Below are positions 56,199 to 64,000 of a stretch of 64,000 nucleotides of DNA, one piece after another. Positions within the stretch are counted from its first letter, which is position 1; every line of letters begins with the position of its first letter. A model generated the notes under the pieces. The model was not told the DNA's origin, ran no database searches, and saw only the letters and a list, made by a program, of their open reading frames with translations. A program made the position numbers and the translations under genes. The DNA is from RZYY01 sp036794825 (GTDB taxonomy: Bacteria > Bacteroidota > Bacteroidia > Bacteroidales > 4484-276): NCBI GenBank assembly GCA_036794825.1, contig DAIRGA010000007.1:100683-164682 (forward strand), in the 5' to 3' direction.

Positions 56199-56684
56199 CT
56201 ACTTAATAAGTTTCCTGGTTTCTCGCTCCTCAAAATAACCGGCAATCGTGGCAGAATCCCTTCCAGCCACGTCAAGTATTACTACCTGCCGGTAAGCCGG
56301 CTCTCCGGCGATAGTGCGGTAAACAAACCATCCTTTCCGCTGGTAAAATACCGACATAAACGATTGATTATCTGTTTGATATATTAAACAATCTTCAGGA
56401 AGGTAGCTTGATATCAATGTATCATTTCCCACTACTTTTTTTACCACTGATGTGTAGATGGTATCGAAAGCAACATAAAGTTTGCCTGAAAAGTGAGTAG
56501 CAGGATCAACCTGAAGCACATCCGTGAAAATGCGGTAGTTCCATTCATTCATCGGTACACGGCTCTCCTTTCGAAGGCGCAGTTCTGTGGAGAATCCAAC
56601 CGCGATACCGGCTGGTTCGCCCGAGCAGGTAACGAGTGCGAACAGAACCAGAAAAATGAAAAATTGAAGCAGAGTCCTTTTCAT
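56199..56684 (-). CDS. Small lipoprotein of unknown function
   Basis: 161 residues from the ATG at 56684; a GTG at 56690 is less likely. The signal MKRTLLQFFIFLVLFALVTC ends in a lipobox-like VTCS, so the mature protein is probably a membrane lipoprotein. The rest is beta-rich with no motif I recognise. Isolated gene between two plus-strand clusters. Confidence 0.7.
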   Translation of the reverse strand: MKRTLLQFFIFLVLFALVTCSGEPAGIAVGFSTELRLRKESRVPMNEWNYRIFTDVLQVDPATHFSGKLYVAFDTIYTSVVKKVVGNDTLISSYLPEDCLIYQTDNQSFMSVFYQRKGWFVYRTIAGEPAYRQVVILDVAGRDSATIAGYFEERETRKLIK

Positions 56685-56887
56685 GATCACAAGACATTTA
56701 AAGTCAACCGTATAGCCACATTAACCCCCAGATTATTTACTTATCAGCTTCAAACCTCAGCGCCTAATAACATTGATCTGAAGTTGCAAATATCCTCATT
56801 TTTTCTGAGGATATCATAGCAAAAGATTAAAAAACCAGTCAACCAGTTAATCTTTCGCGTAAACAACTGATGTGTGCATGGTAATGC

Positions 56888-56895
56888 TATTTTTG
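56888..56895 (+). promoter_or_regulatory. -7 box upstream of murB
   Basis: TATTTTTG, 61 nt before the murB ATG; no convincing -33 element. Confidence 0.35.
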
Positions 56896-56956
56896 CACAA
56901 AAGTAAGTACTAAAAAGAAACAAGAAACAGGCAACATACTGAATTACAGTTGATTT

Positions 56957-57973
56957 ATGCAAATCATCGAAAACCATCCGCTCAAAAATCTGAACACCTT
57001 TGGCATTGATGTCAAAGCCAGGTACTTCACTGAAATGACCAGTGATGAAGAGATCACCCGATTGATTGCAAGTGGTTTCCTGACGGATAAAAACTACCTG
57101 ATTTTGAATGGCGGAAGCAACATTTTGTTTACCAGGGATTTTGATGGTGTGGTGATTAAAATTGGCGCCAAAGGCATTCAGCTTATAACCGAAAATGAGA
57201 CAATGGCTTTGGTCAGGGCCAGTGCCGGCGAAAACTGGCATAACTTCGTCCTATGGTGCATCGGTCAAAATTTCGGCGGATTGGAAAATCTTTCGCTGAT
57301 ACCTGGAAATGTGGGCGCTGCGCCGATTCAAAATATTGGCGCTTACGGGGTTGAGCAGAAAGATGTCTTTGAATCGCTGGAGGCTGTGGAAGCAGAAACC
57401 GGGCGAATCAGACACTTCACCCGCGACGAATGCCGCTTTGGATATCGTAACAGCGTTTTCAAGCAGCAGTTGAAAAACAGGTACATTATTTTGTCGGTCA
57501 CCTACAAATTGACAAAAGAACATTTTTTCAACACAGGCTACGGCGATATACAGCGGGAACTGTCAGAGATGAAGGATATGCCATTGACAATCAAAATGAT
57601 ATCTGATGCGGTGTGCAGGATAAGAAACGCCAAATTGCCCGATCCTGAAAAAATCGGCAACGCTGGCAGCTTCTTTAAAAATCCGACAATCAATGCATCA
57701 GATTTTCAAAGTCTTCAGGAAAAGTATCCTGCAATTCCCGGATATCCGGATGGAAAAGAAAAGTACAAAATTCCCGCCGGCTGGATGATTGACCACCTGG
57801 GATGGAAAGGCTTCAGGCATGGAGATGCGGGCGTTTGCCATACCCAGGCGCTTGTGCTCGTAAATTACGGGCACGCTGCCGGCCAGGAAATCCTGGAAAT
57901 TGCCAGGGCAATAATGGAATCAGTAAAACAGAATTTCGGGATAGTTCTGGAACCCGAAGTCAACATTTACTAA
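56957..57973 (+). CDS. murB: UDP-N-acetylmuramate dehydrogenase
   Basis: 338 residues. Reduces UDP-GlcNAc enolpyruvate to UDP-MurNAc in peptidoglycan synthesis, using FAD and NADPH. N-terminal HPLKNLNTFGIDVKA, the FAD-binding LILNGGSNILFTRDFDGVVIKI and NLSLIPGNVGAAPIQNIGAYG, the catalytic FGYRNSVFK, and the C-terminal type I features AGSFFKNP and GWKGFRHGDAGVCHTQALVLVN are all present. Length normal for type I MurB. Confidence 0.95.
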   Translation: MQIIENHPLKNLNTFGIDVKARYFTEMTSDEEITRLIASGFLTDKNYLILNGGSNILFTRDFDGVVIKIGAKGIQLITENETMALVRASAGENWHNFVLWCIGQNFGGLENLSLIPGNVGAAPIQNIGAYGVEQKDVFESLEAVEAETGRIRHFTRDECRFGYRNSVFKQQLKNRYIILSVTYKLTKEHFFNTGYGDIQRELSEMKDMPLTIKMISDAVCRIRNAKLPDPEKIGNAGSFFKNPTINASDFQSLQEKYPAIPGYPDGKEKYKIPAGWMIDHLGWKGFRHGDAGVCHTQALVLVNYGHAAGQEILEIARAIMESVKQNFGIVLEPEVNIY

Positions 57974-58002
57974 AACGCTGATCCTTACATTGATTTACAG
58001 AA

Positions 58003-58033
58003 TTTGATTTTCAAGGATAGTCGCTTACCTTTG
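58003..58033 (+). promoter_or_regulatory. Promoter of the DUF2752-TM2 gene pair
   Basis: TTTG (58003-58006), 19 nt, then TACCTTTG (58026-58033). The implied start near 58040 lies 20 nt before the ATG. One of the best matches to the Bacteroidetes consensus in this window. Confidence 0.65.
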
Positions 58034-58059
58034 AACCGGATTTTTAAAAAATCACTGGT

Positions 58060-58380
58060 ATGAAGTCGTTCAGACAAGTAGCTGTAATTTTTTATCAAAA
58101 CCTCGAACTGCTCACCTGGGTCGGGGCGATGGTTGTTCTGATGTTCTCATCTGCCGAGAACCATCATTACACGCTTTGCCCCCTCGACAATCTGGGAGTT
58201 TCGTCGTGCCCAGGCTGCGGACTTGGCCGTTCGGTGAGTTTAGCATTGCACGGCGATCTCGCAGCATCAATCCAGATGCATCCATTCGGGCTGCTGGCCG
58301 TTATTGTTATTTTTCAACGAATTATCACATTGATTTTCAATTTCTTTCAATTTAATCACTTCAAAACGCTTAAATCATGA
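58060..58380 (+). CDS. DUF2752 membrane protein
   Basis: 106 residues with two hydrophobic helices. Carries the DUF2752 signature CPLDNLGVSSCPGCGLGRSVSLALHGDLAASIQMHPFG, including the CPxCGLxR-type cysteine motif. Function unknown. Overlaps the next gene by 4 nt (ATGA). Confidence 0.85.
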   Translation: MKSFRQVAVIFYQNLELLTWVGAMVVLMFSSAENHHYTLCPLDNLGVSSCPGCGLGRSVSLALHGDLAASIQMHPFGLLAVIVIFQRIITLIFNFFQFNHFKTLKS

Positions 58381-58727
58381 ACCAATTACTTTTTAGGTAT
58401 CTGCCTGAGGTAGAGGGCGAAGAAATGTTCTACCTGGACGATCTGCTGAAAAACAGTACTGAAGAACAGATTCGCGAATTTTCTTTTGTTTATCGTTCAC
58501 GCAGACGGGCGCCAATGTTAATTCTTGTCACTACGCTTATCGGCTTTGCTGGTTTTGCAGGTATTCAGCGCTTCCTTACCGACCAGATCGGGATGGGAAT
58601 CCTCTATCTTTTTACTGCCGGACTTTGCTTTATCGGAACCATTGTTGACCTGATCAATTACCAAAATATCGCTTTTACCTATAATCGCAGAATTGCTTAC
58701 GAAACATGGTCAATGATTAAACGGTAA
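58377..58727 (+). CDS. TM2-domain membrane protein
   Basis: 116 residues. A cytoplasmic N-terminus (about 45 residues) is followed by two helices of TM2 type (LILVTTLIGFAGFAGIQRFLTDQIGMGILYLFTAGLCFIGTIVDLI), with the G-x-x-R-F motif between them. Paired and probably co-translated with DUF2752, a combination seen in Bacteroidota. Function unknown. Confidence 0.82.
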   Translation: MNQLLFRYLPEVEGEEMFYLDDLLKNSTEEQIREFSFVYRSRRRAPMLILVTTLIGFAGFAGIQRFLTDQIGMGILYLFTAGLCFIGTIVDLINYQNIAFTYNRRIAYETWSMIKR

Positions 58728-58822
58728 ACAAGATTCCGATAATTATCCTTCACATCAACTCTTTAATTTATAGCTTGTTAGAAAAGTAGTTATAAATCTA
58801 CAGCTGTTCAGGTTCGAAAATA

Positions 58823-58854
58823 TTTGACCAGAATGCGCCGCCGGGTTATCTTTG
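58823..58854 (+). promoter_or_regulatory. Promoter of the GH3/beta-lactamase gene, embedded in a terminator
   Basis: TTTG (58823-58826), 20 nt, then TATCTTTG (58847-58854). The -7 box lies in the loop and first paired base of the hairpin at 58834-58862. Predicted start near 58861, about 53 nt before the ATG. Confidence 0.6.
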
Positions 58855-58870
58855 GCGGCGCATTTTTTTT
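58834..58870 (+). terminator. Terminator of the DUF2752-TM2 transcript
   Basis: TGCGCCGCC pairs with GGCGGCGCA (9 bp, 11-nt loop), followed by eight T. It overlaps the promoter of the next gene. Confidence 0.88.
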
Positions 58871-58913
58871 GATTTTTCCGTTTTATCTTCTTTTTTGACC
58901 AAAGAATCAGATC

Positions 58914-61907
58914 ATGATGAGTTTTTTGCCAATTCGATTTTTGCTGTTGACTATCAGCGCTTTATTCTATTTTCAGGCCATTGCTCAGCCTGGAAGGATT
59001 TCTGGTGATGTGGCCGGTTTAACCGATGTTTACCACGAAAAAAAATGGGTGGATTCGGTAATGAGTTCGCTCAGCCCCGACGAGCGCATATCGCAGCTTT
59101 TCATGATCCGCACTTACTCCAACAAGGATCGGCGCTATTACGACAGCATCAGCCAGTTGATAATGAAATACAATCTCGGCGGGTTGACTTTTTTCCAGGG
59201 CAGCCCCGTTCGTCAGGCCGAGCTTATCAATTATTGGCAAAACCTGGCAAAAACCCCGATCATGATAAGTATTGACGCCGAATGGGGATTGGCCATGCGT
59301 CTCGACAGTGTTACCCCATTTCCAAAGCATATGACGCTTGGGGCGGTTCAGGATGATGAGATTGTTTATCAAACCGGCTATCATATTGGTTTACAATGCA
59401 AAAGAGCAGGCATTCAAATGAACTTTGCCCCGGTAACGGATATCAATAGCAATCCCAAAAACCCGGTTATCAATTTCCGGTCGTTTGGTGAAGTAAAGGA
59501 AAATGTGGGGGCGAAAGGAGCAGCTTTCATTCTCGGAATGCAGGATGCGGGTGTAATAGCCACAGCCAAACATTTTCCCGGTCACGGCGACACCGACACC
59601 GATTCGCACTACACCCTGCCCGTGCTCAATCACTCCCGTACGGTGATTGACAGCATTGACCTGTTTCCCTTCAAACAAGCCATTGCTGCCAAAACAGGTG
59701 CCATCATGATCGCACATCTTTTCATCCCAACCATTGACGATACCAAAAACAGAGCCACATCGCTATCTGAAAAAGCAGTGAATGGAATACTCAAAAGTGA
59801 ACTCGGCTTTGAAGGGCTGGTGGTGACCGATGCGCTGGATATGGACGGCGTGACCAATTACCACAAATCCGGCGACATTGAGCTGATGGCATTATTGGCC
59901 GGAAATGACATTTTGTTGTTGCCGCGGAATATTCCGCTGGCGTTGAAGAAAATCCGGGAGGCTGTTGCAGCCGGAAAAATTTCACAGGATGAGATTGATG
60001 ATCGCTGCCGTAAGGTGTTGACTTACAAATACAGAACCGGTCTTTCGCAAAGAAAACCAGTGGAGCTTCGTAACCTGACCAGCGATCTGAACAGCGCTGC
60101 CAACGACTGGGTGATCCGGCAGGTATTTGAGAATGCGGTTACGGTGGTTAAAAACGATTCCAATCTGATCCCGCTCACCAGCCTCGATACGCTCAGAATC
60201 GCAACGCTGGCGATTGGAAGTTCGAAAACAAGCCCGTTTCAATCTCGAATAGGGAGTTATGCCGTGGCAGATCATTTCAATTTACCTTCTGATCCCGGTA
60301 AAACCCAGGCAGCTGAAACCCTCAAACAACTTGAAAGTTACAACCTTGTGATTGTAAGTATCGAAAACACGAGTAGTTTTCTCAAACGGAATTACGGCAT
60401 AACAACCTCAGCCATAGAGTTGATAAAGCAATTGAAAACTCAGCAGGGAAAAGTGATAATTGATGTTTTTGGGAACCCTTATTCTCTATCCTATTTTGCT
60501 GATCACCAGGGAATTGATGTACTAATCTGTTCTTATGAGGACAATGTTTTGGCCAAAGATGTCAGCGCTCAGATCATCTTTGGCGCTATTGGCGCGAAAG
60601 GCAGGCTTCCGGTTTCGGCCTCATCCTCCATCCCGGCCGGATCCGGAGTGGATACCCGGTCGGTCGGAAGACTAAAATACACAGTACCTGAGGAGCTTGG
60701 AATCAGCACGAAGCGATTGGATACGATTGGCAAGCTGATCGAAAACGGAATAAAAGAAGGCGCTTATCCCGGTTGTCAGGTGCTCTTTGCCAAAGATGGA
60801 AAGGTATTTTACGAACGTTCGTTTGGATTTCATGCTTACGACAAAAATCGTCCGGTGCAATCAGATGATCTGTATGACCTGGCATCGCTGACAAAAATCC
60901 TGGCCGCCACTCCAGCCATGATGCAACTGGTAGAAAAGGGTGTTATAGATCCGGATCAGCCGCTGTCGGATCACCTTGATTACTTGAAAAACTCCAACAA
61001 ACAAAACCGTTCCATCAGGGAGATAATGGCTCACCAGGCACAGTTTCAGGCGTGGATCCCCTTCTACAAAACCACTTTAAAAGATGGGCAACCAAATCCG
61101 GAAATCTACTCCAAAACCAAGAGTGAGCTTTTTAACGAACAGGTAGCCAAAGACTTATACATCGCTAATTGGTACCGCCGGACAATTTTTGATACAATCG
61201 TAAAATCTAAATTGTTACCAAAAAAAGAGTACAAATACAGCGACCTGGGTTTTATCCTGATTGGTGATGCCATCGAACAAAAAACCGGCAAACCCTTATT
61301 CGAATGTTTGAGCAGTTCGTTCTTCAGGCCAATGGGACTGGCAACTATTGGGTTCAAGCCCACAGAGCGTTTTCCGCTGGAAAGAATAACCCCGACTGAG
61401 CTCGATAACGAATTTCGTAAACAACTGGTTCATGGTTTTGTGCACGATCCGGCAGCTGCAATGCTTGGCGGTGTTGCCGGACATGCCGGGTTGTTTGGCA
61501 GATCGGCAGATGTAGCAGCCATGATGCAGATGTTCATCCAAAAAGGGTATTATGGCGGGCGACAATACATTGATCCGAAAATTGTGGACGAGTTCACGCG
61601 CCAGCAGTTTCCTCTTGACCAAAACCGCCGCGGGATGGGCTTCGACAAACCGCTGCCCGTATACAGTCAGCCGGGACCTGTTTGCAGGAATGCTTCCCTT
61701 GATAGCTACGGGCATTCAGGTTTTACAGGAACCTATGCCTGGGCTGACCCAAAAAACGGACTCATTTACGTGTTTCTTTCCAATAGAATTCACCCCGATG
61801 CGACCAACCGAAAATTGACCCAAATGGATTTAAGAACCAAAATCCACCAGATGATGTATGAAATATTGAACGAAACCAATAATTCTGTGTTAAACAAACC
61901 GAAGTAA
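58914..61907 (+). CDS. GH3 N-acetylglucosaminidase / beta-lactamase-like fusion
   Basis: 997 residues with a signal peptide (to about 25). Residues about 45-390 are a NagZ-type glycoside hydrolase family 3 domain: KHFPGHGDTDTDSH (His/Asp dyad, H232) and VVTDALDMDGV (nucleophile D306). A linking GH3 C-terminal-like region spans about 400-590. Residues about 600-980 are a serine beta-lactamase/penicillin-binding-like domain with S658-L-T-K661 and Y775-S-D. The fusion suggests a periplasmic enzyme acting on cell-wall fragments: removing GlcNAc and hydrolysing an ester or amide on the sugar-peptide. That coupling is inference; fusions of this kind are known in Bacteroidota. Confidence 0.92.
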   Translation: MMSFLPIRFLLLTISALFYFQAIAQPGRISGDVAGLTDVYHEKKWVDSVMSSLSPDERISQLFMIRTYSNKDRRYYDSISQLIMKYNLGGLTFFQGSPVRQAELINYWQNLAKTPIMISIDAEWGLAMRLDSVTPFPKHMTLGAVQDDEIVYQTGYHIGLQCKRAGIQMNFAPVTDINSNPKNPVINFRSFGEVKENVGAKGAAFILGMQDAGVIATAKHFPGHGDTDTDSHYTLPVLNHSRTVIDSIDLFPFKQAIAAKTGAIMIAHLFIPTIDDTKNRATSLSEKAVNGILKSELGFEGLVVTDALDMDGVTNYHKSGDIELMALLAGNDILLLPRNIPLALKKIREAVAAGKISQDEIDDRCRKVLTYKYRTGLSQRKPVELRNLTSDLNSAANDWVIRQVFENAVTVVKNDSNLIPLTSLDTLRIATLAIGSSKTSPFQSRIGSYAVADHFNLPSDPGKTQAAETLKQLESYNLVIVSIENTSSFLKRNYGITTSAIELIKQLKTQQGKVIIDVFGNPYSLSYFADHQGIDVLICSYEDNVLAKDVSAQIIFGAIGAKGRLPVSASSSIPAGSGVDTRSVGRLKYTVPEELGISTKRLDTIGKLIENGIKEGAYPGCQVLFAKDGKVFYERSFGFHAYDKNRPVQSDDLYDLASLTKILAATPAMMQLVEKGVIDPDQPLSDHLDYLKNSNKQNRSIREIMAHQAQFQAWIPFYKTTLKDGQPNPEIYSKTKSELFNEQVAKDLYIANWYRRTIFDTIVKSKLLPKKEYKYSDLGFILIGDAIEQKTGKPLFECLSSSFFRPMGLATIGFKPTERFPLERITPTELDNEFRKQLVHGFVHDPAAAMLGGVAGHAGLFGRSADVAAMMQMFIQKGYYGGRQYIDPKIVDEFTRQQFPLDQNRRGMGFDKPLPVYSQPGPVCRNASLDSYGHSGFTGTYAWADPKNGLIYVFLSNRIHPDATNRKLTQMDLRTKIHQMMYEILNETNNSVLNKPK

Positions 61908-62018
61908 TTATTGACCAGGAAACCTGTTTTAACCATACAATGCATAAAGCACTCATGATCTTTCTTTTACGTTCCCGGGACTACAAAAAGTAAAATAATG
62001 ACAATTAACTGAAATACA

Positions 62019-62846
62019 ATGAGCTATAAAACCAAATCCTTACTTTTCTGGCTGCTATCCTTTGTTTTGATGGCCGTTGCCGCAATTTATCAACGTTCGA
62101 CCGGCCCCACCTACCCTGTCAGGGGAAAAATTGAAATCAGAGGCGAAAAGGTTAAATATCGCCTGATCCGTACATGGGAAGGCAACACCGATGCAGCAGT
62201 CAGAGTAAAGGTGAACAATAAGGGAACCGAAGGGCAATACAGGTTCAAGCGGTATAAGAGCAAGGACGAGTGGTCAGAAATGAAGCCGATGGTGCGTGAT
62301 GGGGAGAACCTTGTAGCCTTACTGCCCAACCTCCCGCCTGCAGGAAAAATGACTTATGAAGTTTACCTGGGTACAGATGGTAATTTTACCAACCTCACCT
62401 CCAAGCCTCCAGTCCTTCGCTACAAGGGAGTTGTTCCGCAGGCTGTGTTGATTCCCCATATCATCATCATCTTTATGGCTATGATGTTCTCCACCAGAGC
62501 CGGGATTGAAGCGCTTATCAAAGGCAAAAATCTCGTGAAATATTCTCTTTGGACTGTCATCCTCTTTGGTGTTGGCGGAATGATTTTTGGTCCGATTATT
62601 CAAAAATATGCCTTTGGTGAGTTCTGGACTGGCTGGCCATTCGGAACTGATCTTACCGACAATAAATCGCTTGCCACATTTGCTGTCTGGGTAGTTGCAT
62701 GGCTTCAGATTCGTAAAAATCCGAAAAGACGCTGGTGGGTGATTGCAGCTGCGGTGGTGCTCATCATCACCTTCGTTATCCCACACAGCATGATGGGCTC
62801 CGAGATTGATTTTACCGAATTGGAATCGCAGGCCGCTGGTCAATAA
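62019..62846 (+). CDS. Membrane protein of unknown function
   Basis: 275 residues. One N-terminal helix (about 7-24), an external beta-rich domain (about 30-140, IEIRGEKVKYRLIRTWEG), then about four further helices (VLIPHIIIIFMAMMFS, VILFGVGGMIFGPII, LATFAVWVVAWL, WVIAAAVVLIITFVI). No known family recognised. Its stop is 20 nt before the rhomboid start, so the two are probably expressed together. Confidence 0.75.
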   Translation: MSYKTKSLLFWLLSFVLMAVAAIYQRSTGPTYPVRGKIEIRGEKVKYRLIRTWEGNTDAAVRVKVNNKGTEGQYRFKRYKSKDEWSEMKPMVRDGENLVALLPNLPPAGKMTYEVYLGTDGNFTNLTSKPPVLRYKGVVPQAVLIPHIIIIFMAMMFSTRAGIEALIKGKNLVKYSLWTVILFGVGGMIFGPIIQKYAFGEFWTGWPFGTDLTDNKSLATFAVWVVAWLQIRKNPKRRWWVIAAAVVLIITFVIPHSMMGSEIDFTELESQAAGQ

Positions 62847-62865
62847 ACCTACACCGTTTTTTACA

Positions 62866-63474
62866 ATGATAATTTACATCATAATCCTGATAACCGGTGT
62901 AGTTTCTTTTCTTGCATTCCAAAGAAGAGATCTGTTTTACAAAATGCAGTTCAACGCATGGTACATCAAGCATGACAAGGAGTGGTACAGGTTCTTCAGT
63001 TATGCACTGCTTCATGGCGACTGGGGGCATCTGCTTATCAATCTCTTTGTGCTGTGGTCGTTCAGCGATGTAGTAATCAGTTATTTCAAGATGGATTACG
63101 GCAGAATGGCCGAAGTATATTTTCTGCTGCTTTACCTTGGCGGAACCCTCTTTTCCACATTATACGATTACTGGAAGAACCAGGACAATATATACTACAA
63201 TGCAGTAGGCGCTTCCGGGGCAGTTTCGGCGGTGGTTTTTGCAAGCATCATTCTTTATCCCACCGGCAAAATATTCTTCTACTTTATTCCCATCGGAATT
63301 CCCTCATGGCTCTTTGGGATTTTTTACCTGATTTACTCGGCTTACATGGGCCAACGGGCAAAAGACAATGTGGGGCACAATGCACATTTCTGGGGCGCTG
63401 TTTTTGGCATTCTCTTCATCATGCTTATCAATCCTGACTACATAAAGCTTTTTTACAGGCAGTTTGGGTTTTAA
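62866..63474 (+). CDS. Rhomboid-family intramembrane serine protease
   Basis: 202 residues from the ATG at 62866; the frame is open 60 nt further upstream into the previous gene. Six hydrophobic helices. The catalytic serine is in GASGAVSAVVF and the paired histidine in GHNAHFWGAVFG; LLHGDWGHLLINLFVLWSF is the conserved second-helix region. Cleaves membrane-anchored substrates within the bilayer; the substrate is unknown. Confidence 0.92.
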   Translation: MIIYIIILITGVVSFLAFQRRDLFYKMQFNAWYIKHDKEWYRFFSYALLHGDWGHLLINLFVLWSFSDVVISYFKMDYGRMAEVYFLLLYLGGTLFSTLYDYWKNQDNIYYNAVGASGAVSAVVFASIILYPTGKIFFYFIPIGIPSWLFGIFYLIYSAYMGQRAKDNVGHNAHFWGAVFGILFIMLINPDYIKLFYRQFGF

Positions 63475-64000
63475 AAACTGGCAGGTGGAAGTTGGTAGTC
63501 AGCAGGCGGCAGTTTTTCGGTTATGATTTCAGCTGAAATTGAAAAGTTGATGCATCTTGGTATATTATTTTCAATTTCTTGCTTTTTTTTTTGGCAGAAT
63601 CTTCAACCGAAGGCATCCATAGGAAAATGACAAATCTCTCCCATGGAGTCCTTTGGACAAAAGACAAATACCATTCTGCCACCAGGTAGGAATACGAAAC
63701 TTCAAACTTCAACTACTAAACCGTTATACATTCATTCGTGCATGAATGCGTCACATAGGGCTGCTTTCACTGCTTGGTTTTTTGATCCTTTATGCATTGC
63801 GTTTTATTTGAGATTTGTTTACAGCACTGTCCGGGTAAAAGTAATCAATCGTCCTGAAACCCTTGATTTCTTTAATCCCGAAAATTCGGGATATTTTTAG
63901 AATCAGTCTGATCTTTTCCTGCAATACTTCACCCCGTATGAACGGGAATTCCGCGTAGCGGATAAAGTATTGTAGCAGAGAATTTTACAATTTGCAAAAT
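63475..64000. other. Non-coding end of window
   Basis: No supported gene; an open frame at 63643-63900 has no recognisable features. Inverted repeats AAAAACTG (63473-63480) / CAGTTTTT (63510-63517) directly after the rhomboid stop could end that transcript. CATTCAT/ATGAATG repeats lie near 63731-63750. Confidence 0.6.
63875..63899 (+). terminator. Palindrome with T-run, possible terminator
   Basis: ATCCCGAAAATTCGGGAT (63875-63892) is a perfect 18-bp palindrome followed by ATTTTTAG. It is far from any gene on either side. Confidence 0.4.

Noticed and set aside
63643..63900. Plus-strand frame of 85 residues at the window end
   Set aside because: No recognisable domain, composition unlike the neighbouring genes, and its end coincides with a palindrome.

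Overview
The window comes from a Bacteroidota (Bacteroidetes) genome, most likely a Bacteroidales or related environmental lineage assembled into a draft scaffold. The evidence is: several secreted proteins ending in the type IX secretion (T9SS) type A sorting domain, a PorQ homologue, BACON and GEVED domains, promoter boxes of the Bacteroidetes type (TTG, 17-23 nt, TAnnTTTG), few purine-rich Shine-Dalgarno sites, and a fused DAHP synthase-chorismate mutase. Two runs of exactly 100 N (27984-28083 and 42192-42291) are scaffold gaps, and both fall inside repeats. I see no rRNA, tRNA, CRISPR array or insertion sequence.

Layout. 1-927: 5' part of a secreted delta-60-repeat protein. 1465-8851 (minus strand): a compact aromatic amino acid operon pheA - aminotransferase - tyrA - DAHP synthase/chorismate mutase - aroB - aroA - aroC. 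It is preceded by a 23-residue leader peptide with four Phe-Tyr pairs and an intrinsic terminator that ends 8 nt before pheA, which is a classical-looking Phe/Tyr attenuator. 9.1-9.96 kb: non-coding, full of short palindromes and tandem repeats. 9965-10306: ssb. 10508-12211: a lipoprotein sulfatase. 12382-20104: three sensor kinases (GAF-HK, PocR-PAS-HK, and a 1,570-residue REC-8xPAS-HK-REC hybrid).

20.9-44.3 kb (minus strand): a surface/secreted-protein island. It holds a 587-residue T9SS cargo, three proteins with a common tail-fibre-like N-terminus (one with an S74 chaperone domain, one with a FISUMP domain), and two giant cargoes. One is 2,328 residues (GEVED, BACON x3, sorting domain). 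The other is a trypsin-like protease/repeat/BACON/sorting-domain protein of about 2,890 residues split by the second gap; collapsing the 48-nt duplication at the gap edges puts the halves in one frame. The cargoes share near-identical C-terminal modules.

44.5-56.7 kb: a CFA-type methyltransferase, an AAA/DUF4143 ATPase, two thioredoxin-fold proteins, porQ, the tyrosine/homogentisate degradation cluster (hmgA, hppD, fahA), an MNT nucleotidyltransferase with a truncated HEPN partner, a flavin reductase, a lycopene-cyclase-like flavoprotein and a small lipoprotein. 56.9-63.5 kb: murB, DUF2752 and TM2 membrane proteins, a NagZ-like GH3/beta-lactamase fusion, a membrane protein and a rhomboid protease.

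Together, one end makes phenylalanine and tyrosine under apparent attenuation control, while a separate cluster breaks tyrosine down. PorQ is part of the T9SS apparatus expected to export the large sorting-domain proteins encoded nearby. The most interesting item is the Phe/Tyr attenuator, where leader, terminator and a competing antiterminator pairing can all be read directly.
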